A stretch of 64,000 bases of DNA, from positions 28,507,647-28,571,646 of the forward strand of contig NC_054549.1 in the NCBI RefSeq assembly GCF_017654505.1. The letters run 5' to 3'. Position 1 is the first letter of the stretch. The number at the start of each line of letters is the position of its first letter. Origin of the DNA: Polyodon spathula (Eukaryota; Chordata; Actinopteri; Acipenseriformes; Polyodontidae). The notes beneath the pieces are model-generated. The model did not search any database and had not been told where the DNA came from. It was given only the letters and a program-made list of their open reading frames with translations. The translations under genes were made by a program, and so were the position numbers. This document shows positions 10,488-24,540 of the stretch, in pieces.

Positions 10488-13072
10488 ATTGACTCCACCA
10501 AATTCAAACAGATACAAAGAAACCAATGGCACCTGTTAAAAATATTCAGAAGAAACATAGGCATGTATTTTTGCTTTCATAGTTTGAGTTTCAACTGCTG
10601 AAACCAAATGAGCTTTGCCAGACCTCAATATAGAATAACAGGGCATTGAAATATCAGAACGGTATCTCCTGCTGTTACTGTGTATAAATGTTACAGTATG
10701 CCCCGGCACCGAGGAGCCAGTCTAGAATCACTCCCTGTAAACGCACCATTTGTCTAGAGAGTTCTGGCAATGTCAATCTGTTCAGATGTGTACATTGGTG
10801 GGTGTCATCTGCCACCTGCTTCCCTCCAAAGCAGAGCTACTTACAGGCCAAGGATTTTCTTTTCACTGCCCCAGTTTACTCGGATGCATATCAATCACTG
10901 GCTAGACCTGTGGGTTGTCTATGGTCGGTAAGCAGCAGCATGGTTTTAAGTGTCATGCTGAGAAACACTATAAAGTTAGTTTATAATACTGCAGAGGAAG
11001 CAGTGTAAAATACAAAAATAATAATTAATCAAACGGTATTGGGACACACAGGAAATTAAATGTATTTTGAGCAACACTGTAAAAGATTAAAAAGGCATTT
11101 GTCAAAGTCCATAAGTAAATGATACTAGGAATGATGTACCAGCCACATTGCGAGATGCGACCCAGAAAAAAAATGGGTCTCAATCTGTTGCTTTGCATGA
11201 CATACAGTTTTTTTTTTTTTTTGTTCTGTCCTGAATACAGGCTGATCTTGAAAATGAAACAAAATAATGGCAATAGCCAGGTTTTGTTCCCAGGGTTACA
11301 GGTGGTCTTTTTAACAGGGACCTCTCATCCTTAATTAAATCTCACCTAATTACTATGCAGATAATTACAGATGTAAATGTATTTTTATTTTACTTTTTTT
11401 TTTAAATTAAAAATTAGACAGCATATCATTTTAGTTAGATAGCAAATTCAATCAGTAATTACACTATCCAGTATCTATGAAGAAAACTAGGAAACCATGT
11501 GAAGGAACATAGCTGCCACTTCTATAGATGTACTGGGGGTAACAGACAGCTCTCAGAAAGAGTAATTATACCAAGTGTACTGTCTCTCCCTTATTCAGTG
11601 TTCAGTAATACACACTTAAACCTCAAAAATAACAAAACACTGTCGCTTTGCAGATTCCTTTTAGCATTATAAACAAAGTGTTTTTGCACTGAAGAAAGTA
11701 CACCACTAACCTACTGCAAATTCACAGTATGGAAGTATGCACTTATGCCGACATTCATATGCTCAAATACCACATAATTTGGGGAATTTAACAAATCAGT
11801 CTGAATAATGTACGTCCTCAATGTAGCAAATCGGCAGCCTGTCCCTCTACCATTCTCAGATCTTTAAACATTTCTTGTTTGGTTATCATAGTTAAATCTA
11901 TTGAGCTGAAGAAAAAAAAGAGGTACAAACATCTGACAATGAAGATGCAAGCAACCCTCCTCTCGCTCTGCAGTCTAGTGTGCACGGCATCCTGATAGAG
12001 TGTCACTATGCTGGACAGTCACGTCAAAGTGTAAATAAATGTTATACACTTTTTCTGCAACTACTTTTTCTAAAAATCTGTGAGGGCAATGGCTTTTTGG
12101 CCCTTCTGATCTCTATGAGATTTGCTGGAACAGACAACGTTGATGATTCCAGCAGAATGGAGATTGAGGAATTAATTGTGAGCCACTTGCCCAGGATCAT
12201 TTTTCAATCACCCGCTGCTCTCCGCTGTGTGTGCTATACATACTCAGCAGATTGTTATGATAAATTCATGTTTGTTAGTTTTTTTCCTTCATTAATAAAA
12301 ACAGACTAATCCATCAGCTAAGGATGAACGTTTTCAACTGGAGATCAATATTAGCAATGTTTGTAGTTGCTTGGTATGGGTATGAAATATAACCCAACCC
12401 ACTCTCTGACTTTTGCTATACTTTTAACCAGCATGTTTGGGATATTTCCAACTATGTCTTGAATTTTGATTGAATAGCAGCATGGAATATGGAAACTGCA
12501 CAGCTCAATGGGGCGTAGAACGTTTTGATTAAATCCACCCGATGCTACAACAGTATGGGAAGAAACTTGGATTTAAACAGAGATAACCTTACTGTTTAAA
12601 ATCATCAAGGAGTTAAATCCAGATACAAAAACACACACATTCACAATCCTGGCATCTAATCAGTGCCATCAGCCATGCAATAACAGGAAATCAAATCCAT
12701 TATGAAAAGGCCCTTGAACAATGTGCCTGCAAGACACTATTCATTACCTGGTGTGCCTTATCGGTGCCACTTCAATAGTTATAAGGGACGGCACTGAATA
12801 TTACAGCTGCGCCCAGATAAACAACAAGTGAGGAGGCGGAATGGTGAGGCACAAATCACAGGGAATAGACAAAGGCAGTTTCCGTGGTGACTGCAGGGGG
12901 AGGTTTGTAGAAATTCTATTGGCAAGGTGTCTCCTTTTCCCCCTCGCTTTTTCCAAGATGAGGTGATGAAAAACCAACACAGCATAAACAACTCCTAAAA
13001 TTGAATTGTTAACTCCATTTTCGTTCCAATATTAAAAGTCAACAGAAGGGAACACAATTAATTTCCAGTCAG

Positions 13073-13282
13073 GGTTGGGGTCAATTCCAATTCCATGTTA
13101 AAACCAATTCCAACTCCTTCAAAGGATGTGTTGCCACTGTGAAAAGCTCATTTTAACAGAATAATGCGAATTGCAATTTTGATCAATGATGTGTTGGCAT
13201 TAATTTAAAGGGAATGGGAATTGGAACTGGCAACTGATTTTGAAAAGGAATTGGAATTGAAAAACAGGAACTGACCCCAACC
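13073..13282. mobile_element. 210-bp MITE with GGTTGGGGTCA inverted termini
   Basis: It begins GGTTGGGGTCAATTCC and ends with the reverse complement of GGTTGGGGTCAGTTCC. The interior is made of repeated AATTCCAATTCC and GGAATTGGAATTG words that pair across the element. There is no coding capacity. Elements with these ends are common in fish genomes in my recollection. I cannot assign a superfamily because the target duplication is not clear. Confidence 0.7.
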
Positions 13283-16200
13283 ACATTTTTCATATTCATG
13301 CTCATCCATAATGGACAACTGAAATTTTACACTAAACCTGTTTGTTAATTAAATAAATGCATAGTAGCCGTGTTGGTCATAACAAAAAATAATAATAATA
13401 ATTAAATCCACTGTGCTGATGTTCAGTTTACTGTAAAATCAATTGCAGTATAGACTGTGATTGTAAAAAATCGCTTCTAAAATCAATCTATCCCTTTTAG
13501 TTTGAAGGACACATTTACCCTAGAGATGTTCGCTTAGTAAGGTTCTTACTTTAACTGAGTATTAATTGTTTTTTGTGGGATGTAATAATATAGTTGCTGT
13601 CAACATGGTGAACCACTGCACCACAGAGCAGCTTTGTGGGATTTTCCTTTTAAATATTTTAACGATACAAGCTGTACAGCACATGCAAAGCACTTTGTTC
13701 TACACTGGAGACAGGAACCAAGCAAAGCATGGAGCCGACTACAAAGCCTACAAAAAAACTGCAAAGCAATGTAAAAAGACACTAAATATTTCATGTTAAA
13801 TCCTGCCAGTTCCTTACCGTTTTAAGCCACGGTCTTCAGAGTGTCAACTAGACCTCAAAAGATTAGAAGCTTTAAGCTTTGATGAAATGAACAAGCATTT
13901 GAGAGTCCTTCCTCAGCACTAGCAAACAACTTAACTGACTGGTGCTTATCTACTTCCCTTTCCTACCCAAAGTATTTTATTAAACAAAACCAAAAAAGAA
14001 ACACTTTTGACACTGATGTTCTGCAGTTGTTATTTGACCGCATCATTTGTTTTAATATACATGAAACTAAAAGTCAAGTTACCAAAAAGAAAATGTTTGT
14101 AGCCCAATCAAATTTTACAAGCTGCAGGCTAATGGCATTTTCACACCACTAAGGCAAACTGTATGCACTTATCTGTTAAGTTACAGTAATTTATGAAACT
14201 GTTGCTTTTTAAAGAAATAACGGATTATGTAAAACATGCTATTAAAAGACACATACATCTTTGATCTTTGATTTGTTTTTGGTGCTTGTCAATGCAGTAC
14301 TGGTGAAAAGTGAACGACACAGGAAACACAGGGACTTCCTCTCCAAACTCTGCAAGCGAGTGCCCCTTGGTTCTAATCTGAACACTCCCTTGAGTCCTGG
14401 GCTTCTGACAAACAGAGACTGGCAATTGTTCAGAGTCCTCCAGAGAGACTCGTAAATTAACTTGCTGTGCCAACTAGCTCTCAATGAATTTTGTTGTTGT
14501 TGCAGATGCCCTCACATACAGTAGTACTGTATAATTAAATATAAACTATATAGCTTTCAGGAAAAATGTCTACTATATAAACGATTGCCCCTAATAACGG
14601 ACATGCCGTGTTGAAACTCATTGGATCTGGGTTCAGGCAGGAATAAAGTTAAAGTTCAGTTTCTTCCCTCCAGCTGTTGCTCATCAATACTTTCTCCTAG
14701 GTTTGGCAGCCTGGCTTACACTAGTGTGGAAAATATCAAGTTCCACTCTGGACATCCACCCTCGCACTAACACCTATAAGGATTATCCATAAGCTAGCGC
14801 ATTCCAACTCGGGGATCCTGTCACATTCCCAGCATGATCAGAAGCAGATTATATTACATGTCAGGGCTGGGGAAAGCCTAGTGCCTTAGACAACTGTGGA
14901 ACCCAACTGAACACATTAAATGCAAAAAGCAAAAATGCATAAAAGTACCTCTTAAACACACAGCTGTAATGGCAACAGCCTTTTGCACCCCCTAAAGCAC
15001 ATCATGTGATACAATGTTTTTATGTACAGTATGGAAGACTCCATTGTGGAGATGAGTGGCCTTTCAACAATGGATTCCTTGGACATTTTAAACTAAACAA
15101 ATTCCTACAACATATTTTAAAAGCACAAAAGAGAATTATGGATCATCTACCTGAATAAAAACTACAGTATGTGCACCCTGGTCAGATCTAAACTTTTCTA
15201 TCTCTAAACTGAAATCACTGATGAAGCCTTTAACTAAACTGTTTAAACATTTCCAGATTGTAAACTGCATTATGTTGTGAATACTGCTTTAGTGGTGATA
15301 ATGATGGTAAGACGGTAAAACTAAAGATATACAGAAACCGCAGGATTCATCTAGTAGGGGTTTCATGCAGATAACAGAACCATGGGATACCTGGTGAAGT
15401 GCACCACTAAATTACAAGAGCCATCAACACAACACTGCTAAGAAAGAGAGTGTGCCTTTCGTCTGTGAAGTTTTAATGTTAAGGTATAACATGAGGTTAA
15501 ATACAATACACTCAGAGGTCAAAATACAGGGGCCCTTTAAGATGCCTGGAATGTGACCTTTTGAGTTAGTGACAAAATAATAACTTGACAGATGGCCTTT
15601 GGAGTTACTGTGTGCTTTCCATGTTGAATGGCATACTAATCAACACTATAAAAGGAGCTATGCGATGCCTGTTACCTCCAAAAATCTTCATTCAAACCCA
15701 GCTCAAGAAAGAATTTAGTAGTCTCTATAACCTAGTCCACAGTGGCCATTTGTCCTTTTCACAAAAGCAACACACAATTTAGCCAAATTGTCAATCTTGG
15801 AGGCCCAGGGTGTTCATGTCTGTAACTAGTAGGTGTTATATACAGAAGTAAAGTAAAATTAAACAAGGGAAGCAGATCAATGTCAGTTAAATTGTTGTAT
15901 AAGCAAATATAATCTATTTCTACATCAGGAAATTGACAGGTTGTTTGTTTTGATTCACTGAATGTACTTAGTCGTGGATATTCACGAATATAATATAAAA
16001 TAAATGGTGGCAGTATGTACTTGTTTGAATGTCTATGGAATTGCAGTTCTATTTTTAGACCATTCCATTTTCTTAACCTACATGATATGCTTCTTTGACT
16101 GTCGATTTTGGATGGGATAACAAGAGCCTTTTGTCAGCCGAGATACAGAGACACACAATTATTAGCAAACCTGGGAAAGTTTATCTATAGTCTCTTATTT

Positions 16201-17273
16201 AAAATGGGACAAATATTTAGAACAAACACTGCTTGAATTGAACTTCAAAAGGCAAAACACCAACATGTCTGACTTTGCCTGAATGATCAAATCTGACAGG
16301 GAATATATTAACCAAGGGCTGATGTAAATGCTGGGGTATAGGGCTTTTTGTTTTAATGATGTCACTAATATATTATGTTTTGGTTTCCATGGTCATCGCT
16401 GTTGCATGTGATCAGTTTCCACTGTACTTCTGGTGCGTCAGTGCTTCATGGGGGAAACAGTTATAACGTGCGGCATGGTCATTGATCCAATTTCTCGTGA
16501 CCATGGCTCCCAATGATATATCGTTATGAAGGGTGAGCATTACATGTATATGAATGGGTTGTCAGAAGATGCCTATAAAAACCCAGAGAGGCTGCTTTGA
16601 TATGAAACATCAGGAGAGCCAAAAGGATGAATCATGGGCTACAGTAAATGTATCTTTTGAACAGATAAAACCTGGACTAGTATCAAAACGGCCCATCAAT
16701 AAACTCATTTTATCTTATTACACAGAAGAAGAAAAAAATAGTCATTCGGGACTATCACATGTACCATCAGTTTCTAGCCTTTGAGAGAAACAATCCTTCC
16801 GAGAAAGTGAATTATTATTCAAAACAACTTCATATTTTTGAGGAAGACCTTAAGAAATATAATTGTTTCCAGCTTTTGCTAAAGCTTATGAAATGTATTA
16901 AGACTGAGGTACAAAATGAATGAAGAACTGTAGATCGCAACAACAGGAGACAAGGGTAATGAAACTTTGTATAGTTAGTGAATAGCTGTAATGAATCTGA
17001 CCCAATATCAATACTTTAAAAATGTGTAAATATTTTGTGTTTTTCCAGAAAATTTCCTTCACTCTTGCAGATGAAAGCTCCATCATTACCCTGACGTGAA
17101 TAAGGCAAGCTGAATAATGCAGTTAACATAAAACAAACTAACCAACACTGCGTTCTGAATAGGCTATTGGAATTACTAATGTGCTACAAACACTGTGTGC
17201 ACTACAACTACATACAGAAAAAAATTAATCTTCCTTTAAACAGCACAAAGCATCTATTGACTGCAACACTTAC

Positions 17274-17313
17274 CAAATTCTGACTGCAGCTCCCTTCTCA
17301 ATCCGCACAGCAT
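17274..17313 (-). CDS. GRIP2: Candidate alternative first coding exon of GRIP2
   Basis: A minus-strand ATG at 17313 opens 13 codons (MLCGLRRELQSEF) plus a G, and then a perfect GTAAGT donor. The phase-1 end fits the acceptors of both exon 2 and exon 3. Splicing to exon 3 would give QSEFEEFRG and splicing to exon 2 would give QSEFDDGPY. An in-frame TAG lies 12 bases upstream, and a G is at -3, so this is a plausible initiation site. GRIP1 and GRIP2 are known to have alternative N-termini that differ in palmitoylation; one short form, as I recall it, starts with a G-W-R-R-N-L pattern that loosely matches GLRREL here. Cys3 could be a lipid acceptor. There is no transcript evidence in hand, and the exon is short enough for chance to matter. 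Confidence 0.5.
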
Positions 17314-20300
17314 GCCTGCTATCGTCTATCAAAACATCCAGTTAATTGCAATAACAGACCACCCTGTCAGACAGACCTTGGTGCAGCGTCCCCGCACTTG
17401 TCTGCTTCAATCAGTCCCACTTCACACCAAAAAACCTGCTTTTCCCAAACCGCGGTTGTTCTTGATATTTTCTCTCCTCATGAATCTGTTTTTTTTTGTT
17501 TTTTTTTCATGTAGAACCCACTGCACCTACCAGCGATTAAAATTCCCCTTGTAAAAACTTAAAAGCACTTCGACCTTCTCCTACAGTACATATAAACTGT
17601 TGTCAGAAACATCTCCAATGCAAAAATGCATGAGTCCATCAATAGCAAGTTATTATCACGCTAAAGGAATTTTTTTAAAGTTCCCTAAAAACCCCAGCGT
17701 TTGTCAGTTTGCTCCCTATGGCTTCATAAAAAATATTGAAAGGTCAATGTTCAAATTGAAGTTTGTTCAGGTCCAGAGGAGCTGGAACAATGCTAAGGTA
17801 CACTGCATGAGTCTCCTTCTCTCTTGGTTCATTTGGTACACACTTCTTCAAAAAGACGCAAAATGTAAAACCAAAAAAAAAAAATGTGTAAGAAAAAAAG
17901 GAAAAAAGCAAAGTGTCTTTCTTTCTCCCTATAACCCGTTTCACGTAACGTCATTGGTTTTTCCACTCCATGGCATTAAATCACCCACACGCACAAATAT
18001 GCATACACACAGACACACTACAGTAGAAGCAGTAATCTATATCTGAAGCAGCCCCATGCACACAGTCCCAGGCAGTGGGGTTTGAGTGATTAGCCCTGCC
18101 CCCTGCATCAGCATAGGACAGCCCACTTAATCCCCAAACATCAGAATCCACTGGCAAAACGTAAAGGCTTTGTCAACATCAGACAGCAGTGCATTAAGCA
18201 AACAGAGTAACTCATCTGCAAATACATTGTAAGGAATAATGAAAAAAAATAAACTATTTAAAAATATTTAAAAATTAGCCCAGAGCCTACAATTATCTTT
18301 CTGCAGGCATGACCCAATGCCGCTTCGTGGTGGAATAAATAGATTAGCATACACCTAGCGGGCCGCATTTAAGTAGAAATCTCTTTGTAATAAATGCAGT
18401 AACCAGTTGTATTTGTGATATCCAAAACTGGATTTCTGGATGGCTTAGCATGTCTAGGAAAGATGTATACTTGGCATCAAACATAATAAAAACAGACTAA
18501 GAAGATGATAGTCATGAATATGTTGGAAAAAAATATGTATTATAGGACAGTCATCAGGTTTGACATCAGACCCAGAGAATAAAACGGATAAGAGAACAAA
18601 ACACCCAAATCAAGATGTAGTGCAAAATTCTTCAGGAGTTCAATTGATTACAGAGGAGGCTGATTAATTAGTCTGGTTTGCATCCCTAGTGGACAAATAA
18701 AGGCTGAAAGATATACTAATTGTGCAGTGGACAAAGACCCCATGGAGAAAGACAAAAAACACACAACCTTTCCCCACCCCCACCCCCACCCCACATACCA
18801 TCTTTGTTTTCATATAGCAAACATTTCGGAATTTCGTGTGCTTATTTATTTCACCGACATTTTTCTCCCCAATGATGTTCACTACAGCAACTCCCAACAG
18901 CCTTGGAGCACTGAAGCTCAGTGGGGGTTCACAGAGCCCACCCCAAAGCCAATCACCACTTTACACCCAGGAACAGCTAGGATGCCAACCTATGCTCCCC
19001 AATTCACTCTGCCCTTTATCAGGAGAGCCACTCATCATGCTTAGTTTTATCGCAGAGAGGCTTTGTGGGTGGTACAGAAATCTCTTAAAGCACAAAGTTA
19101 ATTGAGTCATTCTGTTGAAGGTTGGCAGATATTTCAGTCAAACATCAGTATGATGCTCTGAGAGGGAGGAAGAGTACCAAGTCAAACAAAGTAGGTATTT
19201 ATTTGAGTTTTTAATTCTGATCAAGGAAGCCAGAGTTCAAACTAGTTAATTAGTAGCACATGGGCATTCCACTGAAAATTGCTGCTGGTCATTCATTATA
19301 AAATGAAAATGCACAGTTAAAAAATCTCATCTATCTACATAGACACATAGAACTTCTTTTATGCTAAATCTTTGATTGAAAGAAAATGTGTCCCACGATG
19401 ACTATTTTATGACTTTTATGAGCGTTCCTTGTCCAGACATGGCTTGGTATTCATTTCCTGTGCAGGTCCTTTAAAATATACACATGATAATAGCCAACAA
19501 ACCTACCTGCCCCCTTAAGTGTTCACAAGAAACTCTTACATAGCAACAGCACAATATGATGTTGTAGATAGTCGCTTTTCAATCATCTACGAGTGTCCAG
19601 AGCCCACTCCCTACAGTGCAGCACAGAGGTATCAGAGTTACTGGCTAGATTACCATCCCATCTGTCTGTCCATTCATCATAAAAACAACACTCTCGCCCT
19701 CATCCGCTTAGTCTTCAGCTCACACTTTTCCCCCACCCAATTTCCTTCAGCTTCTCACTCCACCATTCTCATCTCACGGGCTCCCTGACAGCTTTCTCTC
19801 TAGAGGTCTCAATTCCTATACCAGTTACAAGCTTTGTTATGCATCAACTTGACAGGCACCTGACTATCTGACAAACACAGAATCTGAGGGTATAAAAACG
19901 CAGTTGTTTATATACAGCGATCTACGGTACTAAACTGCAAAACAGCAAACTATGAAAATGGTTTGTGCATTTCAGCCACATTGCATGGTTTGAGAGGTAG
20001 TGAGAACACCCATTATGCCAAATTCTTTGGTGACAACACAGTGGACTGTTGGTGGTTCGGCTCATTTTGCTTGTTTCTTATAGTTGTGTCCAGATATTAA
20101 ACCATGGCACTGCAATGGATTATTATGTAAGATATAATGGCACACTGTGGTATTACTTTACTAATGGTTCTGTACCATTGTAGATGCCCCTGTGCTACCA
20201 CTGCTTCTTCACAAATTCAGACAATAACAGCTAAAAAAAAATAACAACTGCAAGTCTGCTCTCATTCCAGTAATGATACCAAAAAATTCATACATTGGAC

Positions 20301-21666
20301 AATGGACTTGACGGCATCTTTCTAGAATGCTATTTGTTCATATCAATAAACCATGTGCTAATGGGCTTTGTATTGATTTTTGGGGAACAAAAAAAAACAC
20401 ACACACAAAAAAAAATATCTTAAAACAAATGTTAAGTGACAAACTGCAAACTTGTAAAGCTGCTTTTGGGTAACAAAAAACAACTTCTTCAAATCATTCA
20501 GGGAAGCAATGCTCTGAGATTTAAATATACATTAGCTGGAGAGTTGACCCATATTTTCAAGAGAAATAAATAGTACAAAATTAATTTTCAAATCCTCCAA
20601 TAAGACACTAAACCTGTTTTACACACTAATCATGCAAACAGTGTAGTTCAAGGGCTATAGACCTTGTAAATTGTTCTTGTCCTGGCTTTAAGTGTTTAAT
20701 TGTACAATCTGCTTCTGTGAAAAGCACAGCATGGGAGAGTCACAGAAGATTCAATACTCCAGATGTATTCTACTATCATCATCCCCAGCTGCATAACTGA
20801 TGTATTCTATATATGCATACAGATTTGTATAAACATAATGCGGATCAAGAATTCAATTAAAAAAAATAAATAAAGATTAAATGAAAAAATAAATAAATCA
20901 GATTTCACACAACATTTTTACCACTTGCTAAATTTGTAAATGTAAGTGTTACTATTTCCAGGTACGAACTAAAAATATTTGTGTGAGAACAAAAACAATG
21001 CATCCCCGGGGACAATTAAAAGGGACTTTAAAGTGTTTGTAAACATGAAGCAAAAGGATTTGTGAGAAATATGTGTAATCTGTATCAATGCCATGGTAAG
21101 GGGTTGAAAGAATATGGCAGTGAAAAGTTCATTTTTTATTGGACAATTGAACTAGCCACCAAGTGCAAAGAACAGATAACTCCTCTTAGCACAGCAGTTC
21201 ACTTAATGCATGCAGTACTGTCATCTTCTAACAGCTAGATCTGTGTCACACAGAACTGATTTAAGTACAGTAACTTCACTCTAATTACTGTGGTAATTTG
21301 ACATGGTATACTACTAAAATCTTTTAAAGACAATTGAAAATGCATTTCAATTGGAACAGTTTGTGTTGGTTTCTTAATTAGCATAACTGAAAATGAAACT
21401 TGAGTCTGTAATAAATGGACAGACAGTATATGGCTTAAAATGAAAATAAAATAAAATGAACAAATGTTGCTTATAAAGTTGAATGAAACCTGCAGAATAA
21501 TGTTACGGAAACATATTGAATTACATATTGCTTTGTAGTTTTCCATATACTTAACGAAAAAGTGACGAAAACTGAAAAATGTGACATTTTGAAATCTAAC
21601 ATGAAATACCGAATTGTGGCTTCTGGAAGACTTTTGAGATACATTTTGTAGTTTCTTTGAAAACCG

Positions 21667-21700
<34 letters not shown>

Positions 21701-21728
21701 ATATATATAAATATTATATATATATAAT
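21667..21728. repeat. (TA)n microsatellite, interrupted
   Basis: About 62 bases of TA dinucleotides with two short ATT or AAAT interruptions. It is self-complementary and could extrude as a cruciform. Confidence 0.95.
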
Positions 21729-21924
21729 CTTAAACTTTTATGATGCAAAATGCTTGGCCGCAGCTGTACATTTCCTGAGCTCTAGATGTAATTTATAAAG
21801 TTTTGTACAAAGCAGCACTACAGAAAGCTGGTTTCAAAGGGAGAGGATTCTTGCATGCTTTGCTTACAGCTTAAAGGGGGGAGTGCACTGTAGAAGAGTG
21901 TCGTAAACACACACAAAGTACGTA

Positions 21925-22100
21925 TGGTAACGCTTTAGTTTAGGAATCCGTTATAAGTGATTAAAAACAATAGCAAAACAAACAAAAAAAAACAACAACG
22001 GCAAAGTGTATAATAAGTATTTCTAATTGTATTCTATAATTAATAACATGTTCATAGGATTGTTTATAATCACTTATAACGGATACCTAAAGTGTTACCG
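21925..22100. mobile_element. 176-bp MITE with about 45-bp inverted termini and TA flanks
   Basis: The left arm TGGTAACGCTTTAG continues through ATCCGTTATAAGTGATTA. The right arm is its reverse complement with a few changes (TAATCACTTATAACGGAT, then CTAAAGTGTTACC). Each end is bordered by TA (21923-21924 and 22101-22102), consistent with a 2-bp target duplication. The GGTAACACTTTA-type end is a familiar fish MITE signature. There is no coding capacity. Confidence 0.8.
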
Positions 22101-22411
22101 TAAATACTTTTCAATGTTAAAATGTAGGACTCTGCAACCTTAGCACAGACACTCATTAGCAAGCAAATAATTGTATAATGTAGCCCCTAAGCTTCTTAGT
22201 AGTAAACATAGCCTGAGTAGTTGAGTTACCACACTAATCCACCTTTAAGTATTCAGAGAAGCTTGGCATTTCTTATAAAACCTCAAATCTCCTTCACCGC
22301 AATTAATCCTGTTCGATTCAGCCTATACTAAGTGTGACGTACTCATCTGAGGGGATTTGCGGCAGTGCTGAAAGTCAGACTTTTGAAATTAAAATTAACA
22401 TACTGTACTCA

Positions 22412-22413
<2 letters not shown>

Positions 22414-22462
<49 letters not shown>
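22414..22462. repeat. (CA)n microsatellite
   Basis: A perfect 49-base CA run, a usual vertebrate dinucleotide repeat and likely polymorphic. Confidence 0.97.
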
Positions 22463-22465
<3 letters not shown>

Positions 22466-24514
22466 GCACTGGTGTTCATCTAAAAGTAGATAACAAAACA
22501 GAAAGACAGATCCATTCCCCTACTTCAAGTTTCCAGTAAGTTAATGCCCCTTAATTAACCTTGTGTGCGGATTAGATTTAGGGTTGTAGTATTAACAACC
22601 TCATTGTTAGGAAGCAGTAATAACTTTTTATCTCGTGTTCCGTCTGCAAGTACGAGGTACTATTTGGGAACACAATTCATTTTAATAGCTTTAAATATGG
22701 ACTATTTTATCAGAAGTTAAATTTTGAAGAGTGGATTTGACATTGGCCAGTAGAACAATTTAAAGGAGTTTCTCAACACTTTTTGAAGGTTAAACTTCTT
22801 GACAATTCCCAAACTGTGCTTTTCAATAAAAAGGTAGATAAAAGTATGTTATACAACTTGGCAAGGAAATCACATCAGATTTCTCTAGAGAAGTTTGAGC
22901 TTCAACATAGAGGTCAATTACTATTGGTTATGACCAGTGTCATTGAAAAACTGCACCAGGGATAGTTGTGTGTGCTTCACTACACAACCAATAAAAAAAT
23001 AAAAAAAAATACTAACTGTGGTAGAGTAAGACGTATCTTGATTACAGCATCCTCCTTACCGTAATGAGTTACAGCCCAACAAAAATGCAAAATTCTGCAG
23101 CACACAGTTGCTGGTTACTTTACAAGATGCTCTGTCAAAAGAAGAATACCCTTTACTTACCTTACACAGGCAATTCTATACATCATTTAAAAGATGAAAA
23201 TAATTGTCATACATTTATAATGAATACCAGCAGGTTATAGAGATTGTCTTTAAAGTTTTGCCATTTAGGGTAAAGTGCAAGATAGTGGCAAAGCCTTCTC
23301 GTCGAAACAGTGTTTTGAATGATCAGTAATGTAGAGGAATTGAAATGGTGCATAATGCCTTATGAAAGTGATGTAGTTCTTTATGCTGTGGTACTGTAGC
23401 TTTGTGCACAGTTGATATCCCAGAAGGTGTTTTCCGTGGTTAATTGAGTCACATCCAACTGGACCCTGGCATAAAGACGAAAATCTTTGGATGTCATGCC
23501 ATAATGGGTCACTGGGGGTCAAGGTCATAAGGAACAAAGGTGCATTACACCCCCCTCCAAAAGACCTCAGGGGTTTGCTGACACGCAGCATTGCTTGGAT
23601 ATGGAAATCTTTTGCAAAGCACAATGTTTCCATATGGCAAACAAGCTTACGTTCAATTTATACCAAAGCAAATGAAAAACAAACCTGCAGGGCATTTTGG
23701 GTATATGTAGGGGAATGTGGTTTCACTTGCGCGATCTTCATTAGCACAAACAATATATCCATGCAATTTATTTATTTGTCTGACGTTAAAATTAAAAGAA
23801 AAATAATTCTCATGTGTGCAAATGTAGGCGCTCTGAAAGTGTGCCTTTGCTGCTGACAATTTCAGTCAGAGCAACTTGAAATTTAAAAACGAGATTGTTA
23901 TATAATTAAAACAGCTGATCGAATGAATGACAGCTTTTTGACTGATTTGGTTTTGGCACGTGGCCTCACCTTTCAACTTTTGGTGCCTCCAAATTTTGAT
24001 TGACGGGTTCAACTGCCAGCCCCCCTTAAAGAACATGGAATATATGAGAACGAGACTAATTACCATCAGAAATGTAGTGAGCAGTAGTCAAATGGTTATG
24101 CAGAACTCCAGAGGATCAGCTTCTAGAACTGGGTTAATTGGGGCTGGGTGGGGTATACTAAAGAAGAAGTGTCTTTTAATATAAAATAGACACATTCAAT
24201 CCAGGGCAACATATCTTAAAATGTACAGAGACTTCACTCAGTTCTGGAAATTTGTAAGGGAAAGCTCATGTGGCACAATCTAATTGGCGTACATTGCAGA
24301 AAGTGCCATTATACCATATTTACAGATAATCTAAAAGCAGTAAATTAACTATAATGCATTCATTTGAATTACCACAATTTTTATACTATACATATGCATT
24401 TCAGGGATAGAAATAAGACTCCTACCGCATAGCAGTTTCATCCATCCCAAATTTTACTATGAGCTTAATTAGCCATAGTGTAGAAGTAATAGGGGTATCT
24501 TATTAAACTCAGTT

Positions 24515-24540
24515 AAAAAAAAAAAAAAAAAAAAAAAAAA
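24515..24540. repeat. Poly-A run (26)
   Basis: An uninterrupted A26 tract with no recognisable retrotransposon body beside it. Confidence 0.9.

Larger units (their letters stand above)
8688..17273 (-). other. GRIP2 intron 1, proximal part
   Basis: Between exon 2 and the candidate alternative first exon. It holds an 825-bp inverted-repeat element (9663-10487) and a 210-bp MITE (13073-13282), each listed separately. The remaining sequence is AT-rich with short T and A runs. No coding exon was recognised; the ORF-like stretches around 10.7-11.0, 14.2-14.5 and 16.55-16.8 kb match no protein family I know. Confidence 0.75.
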
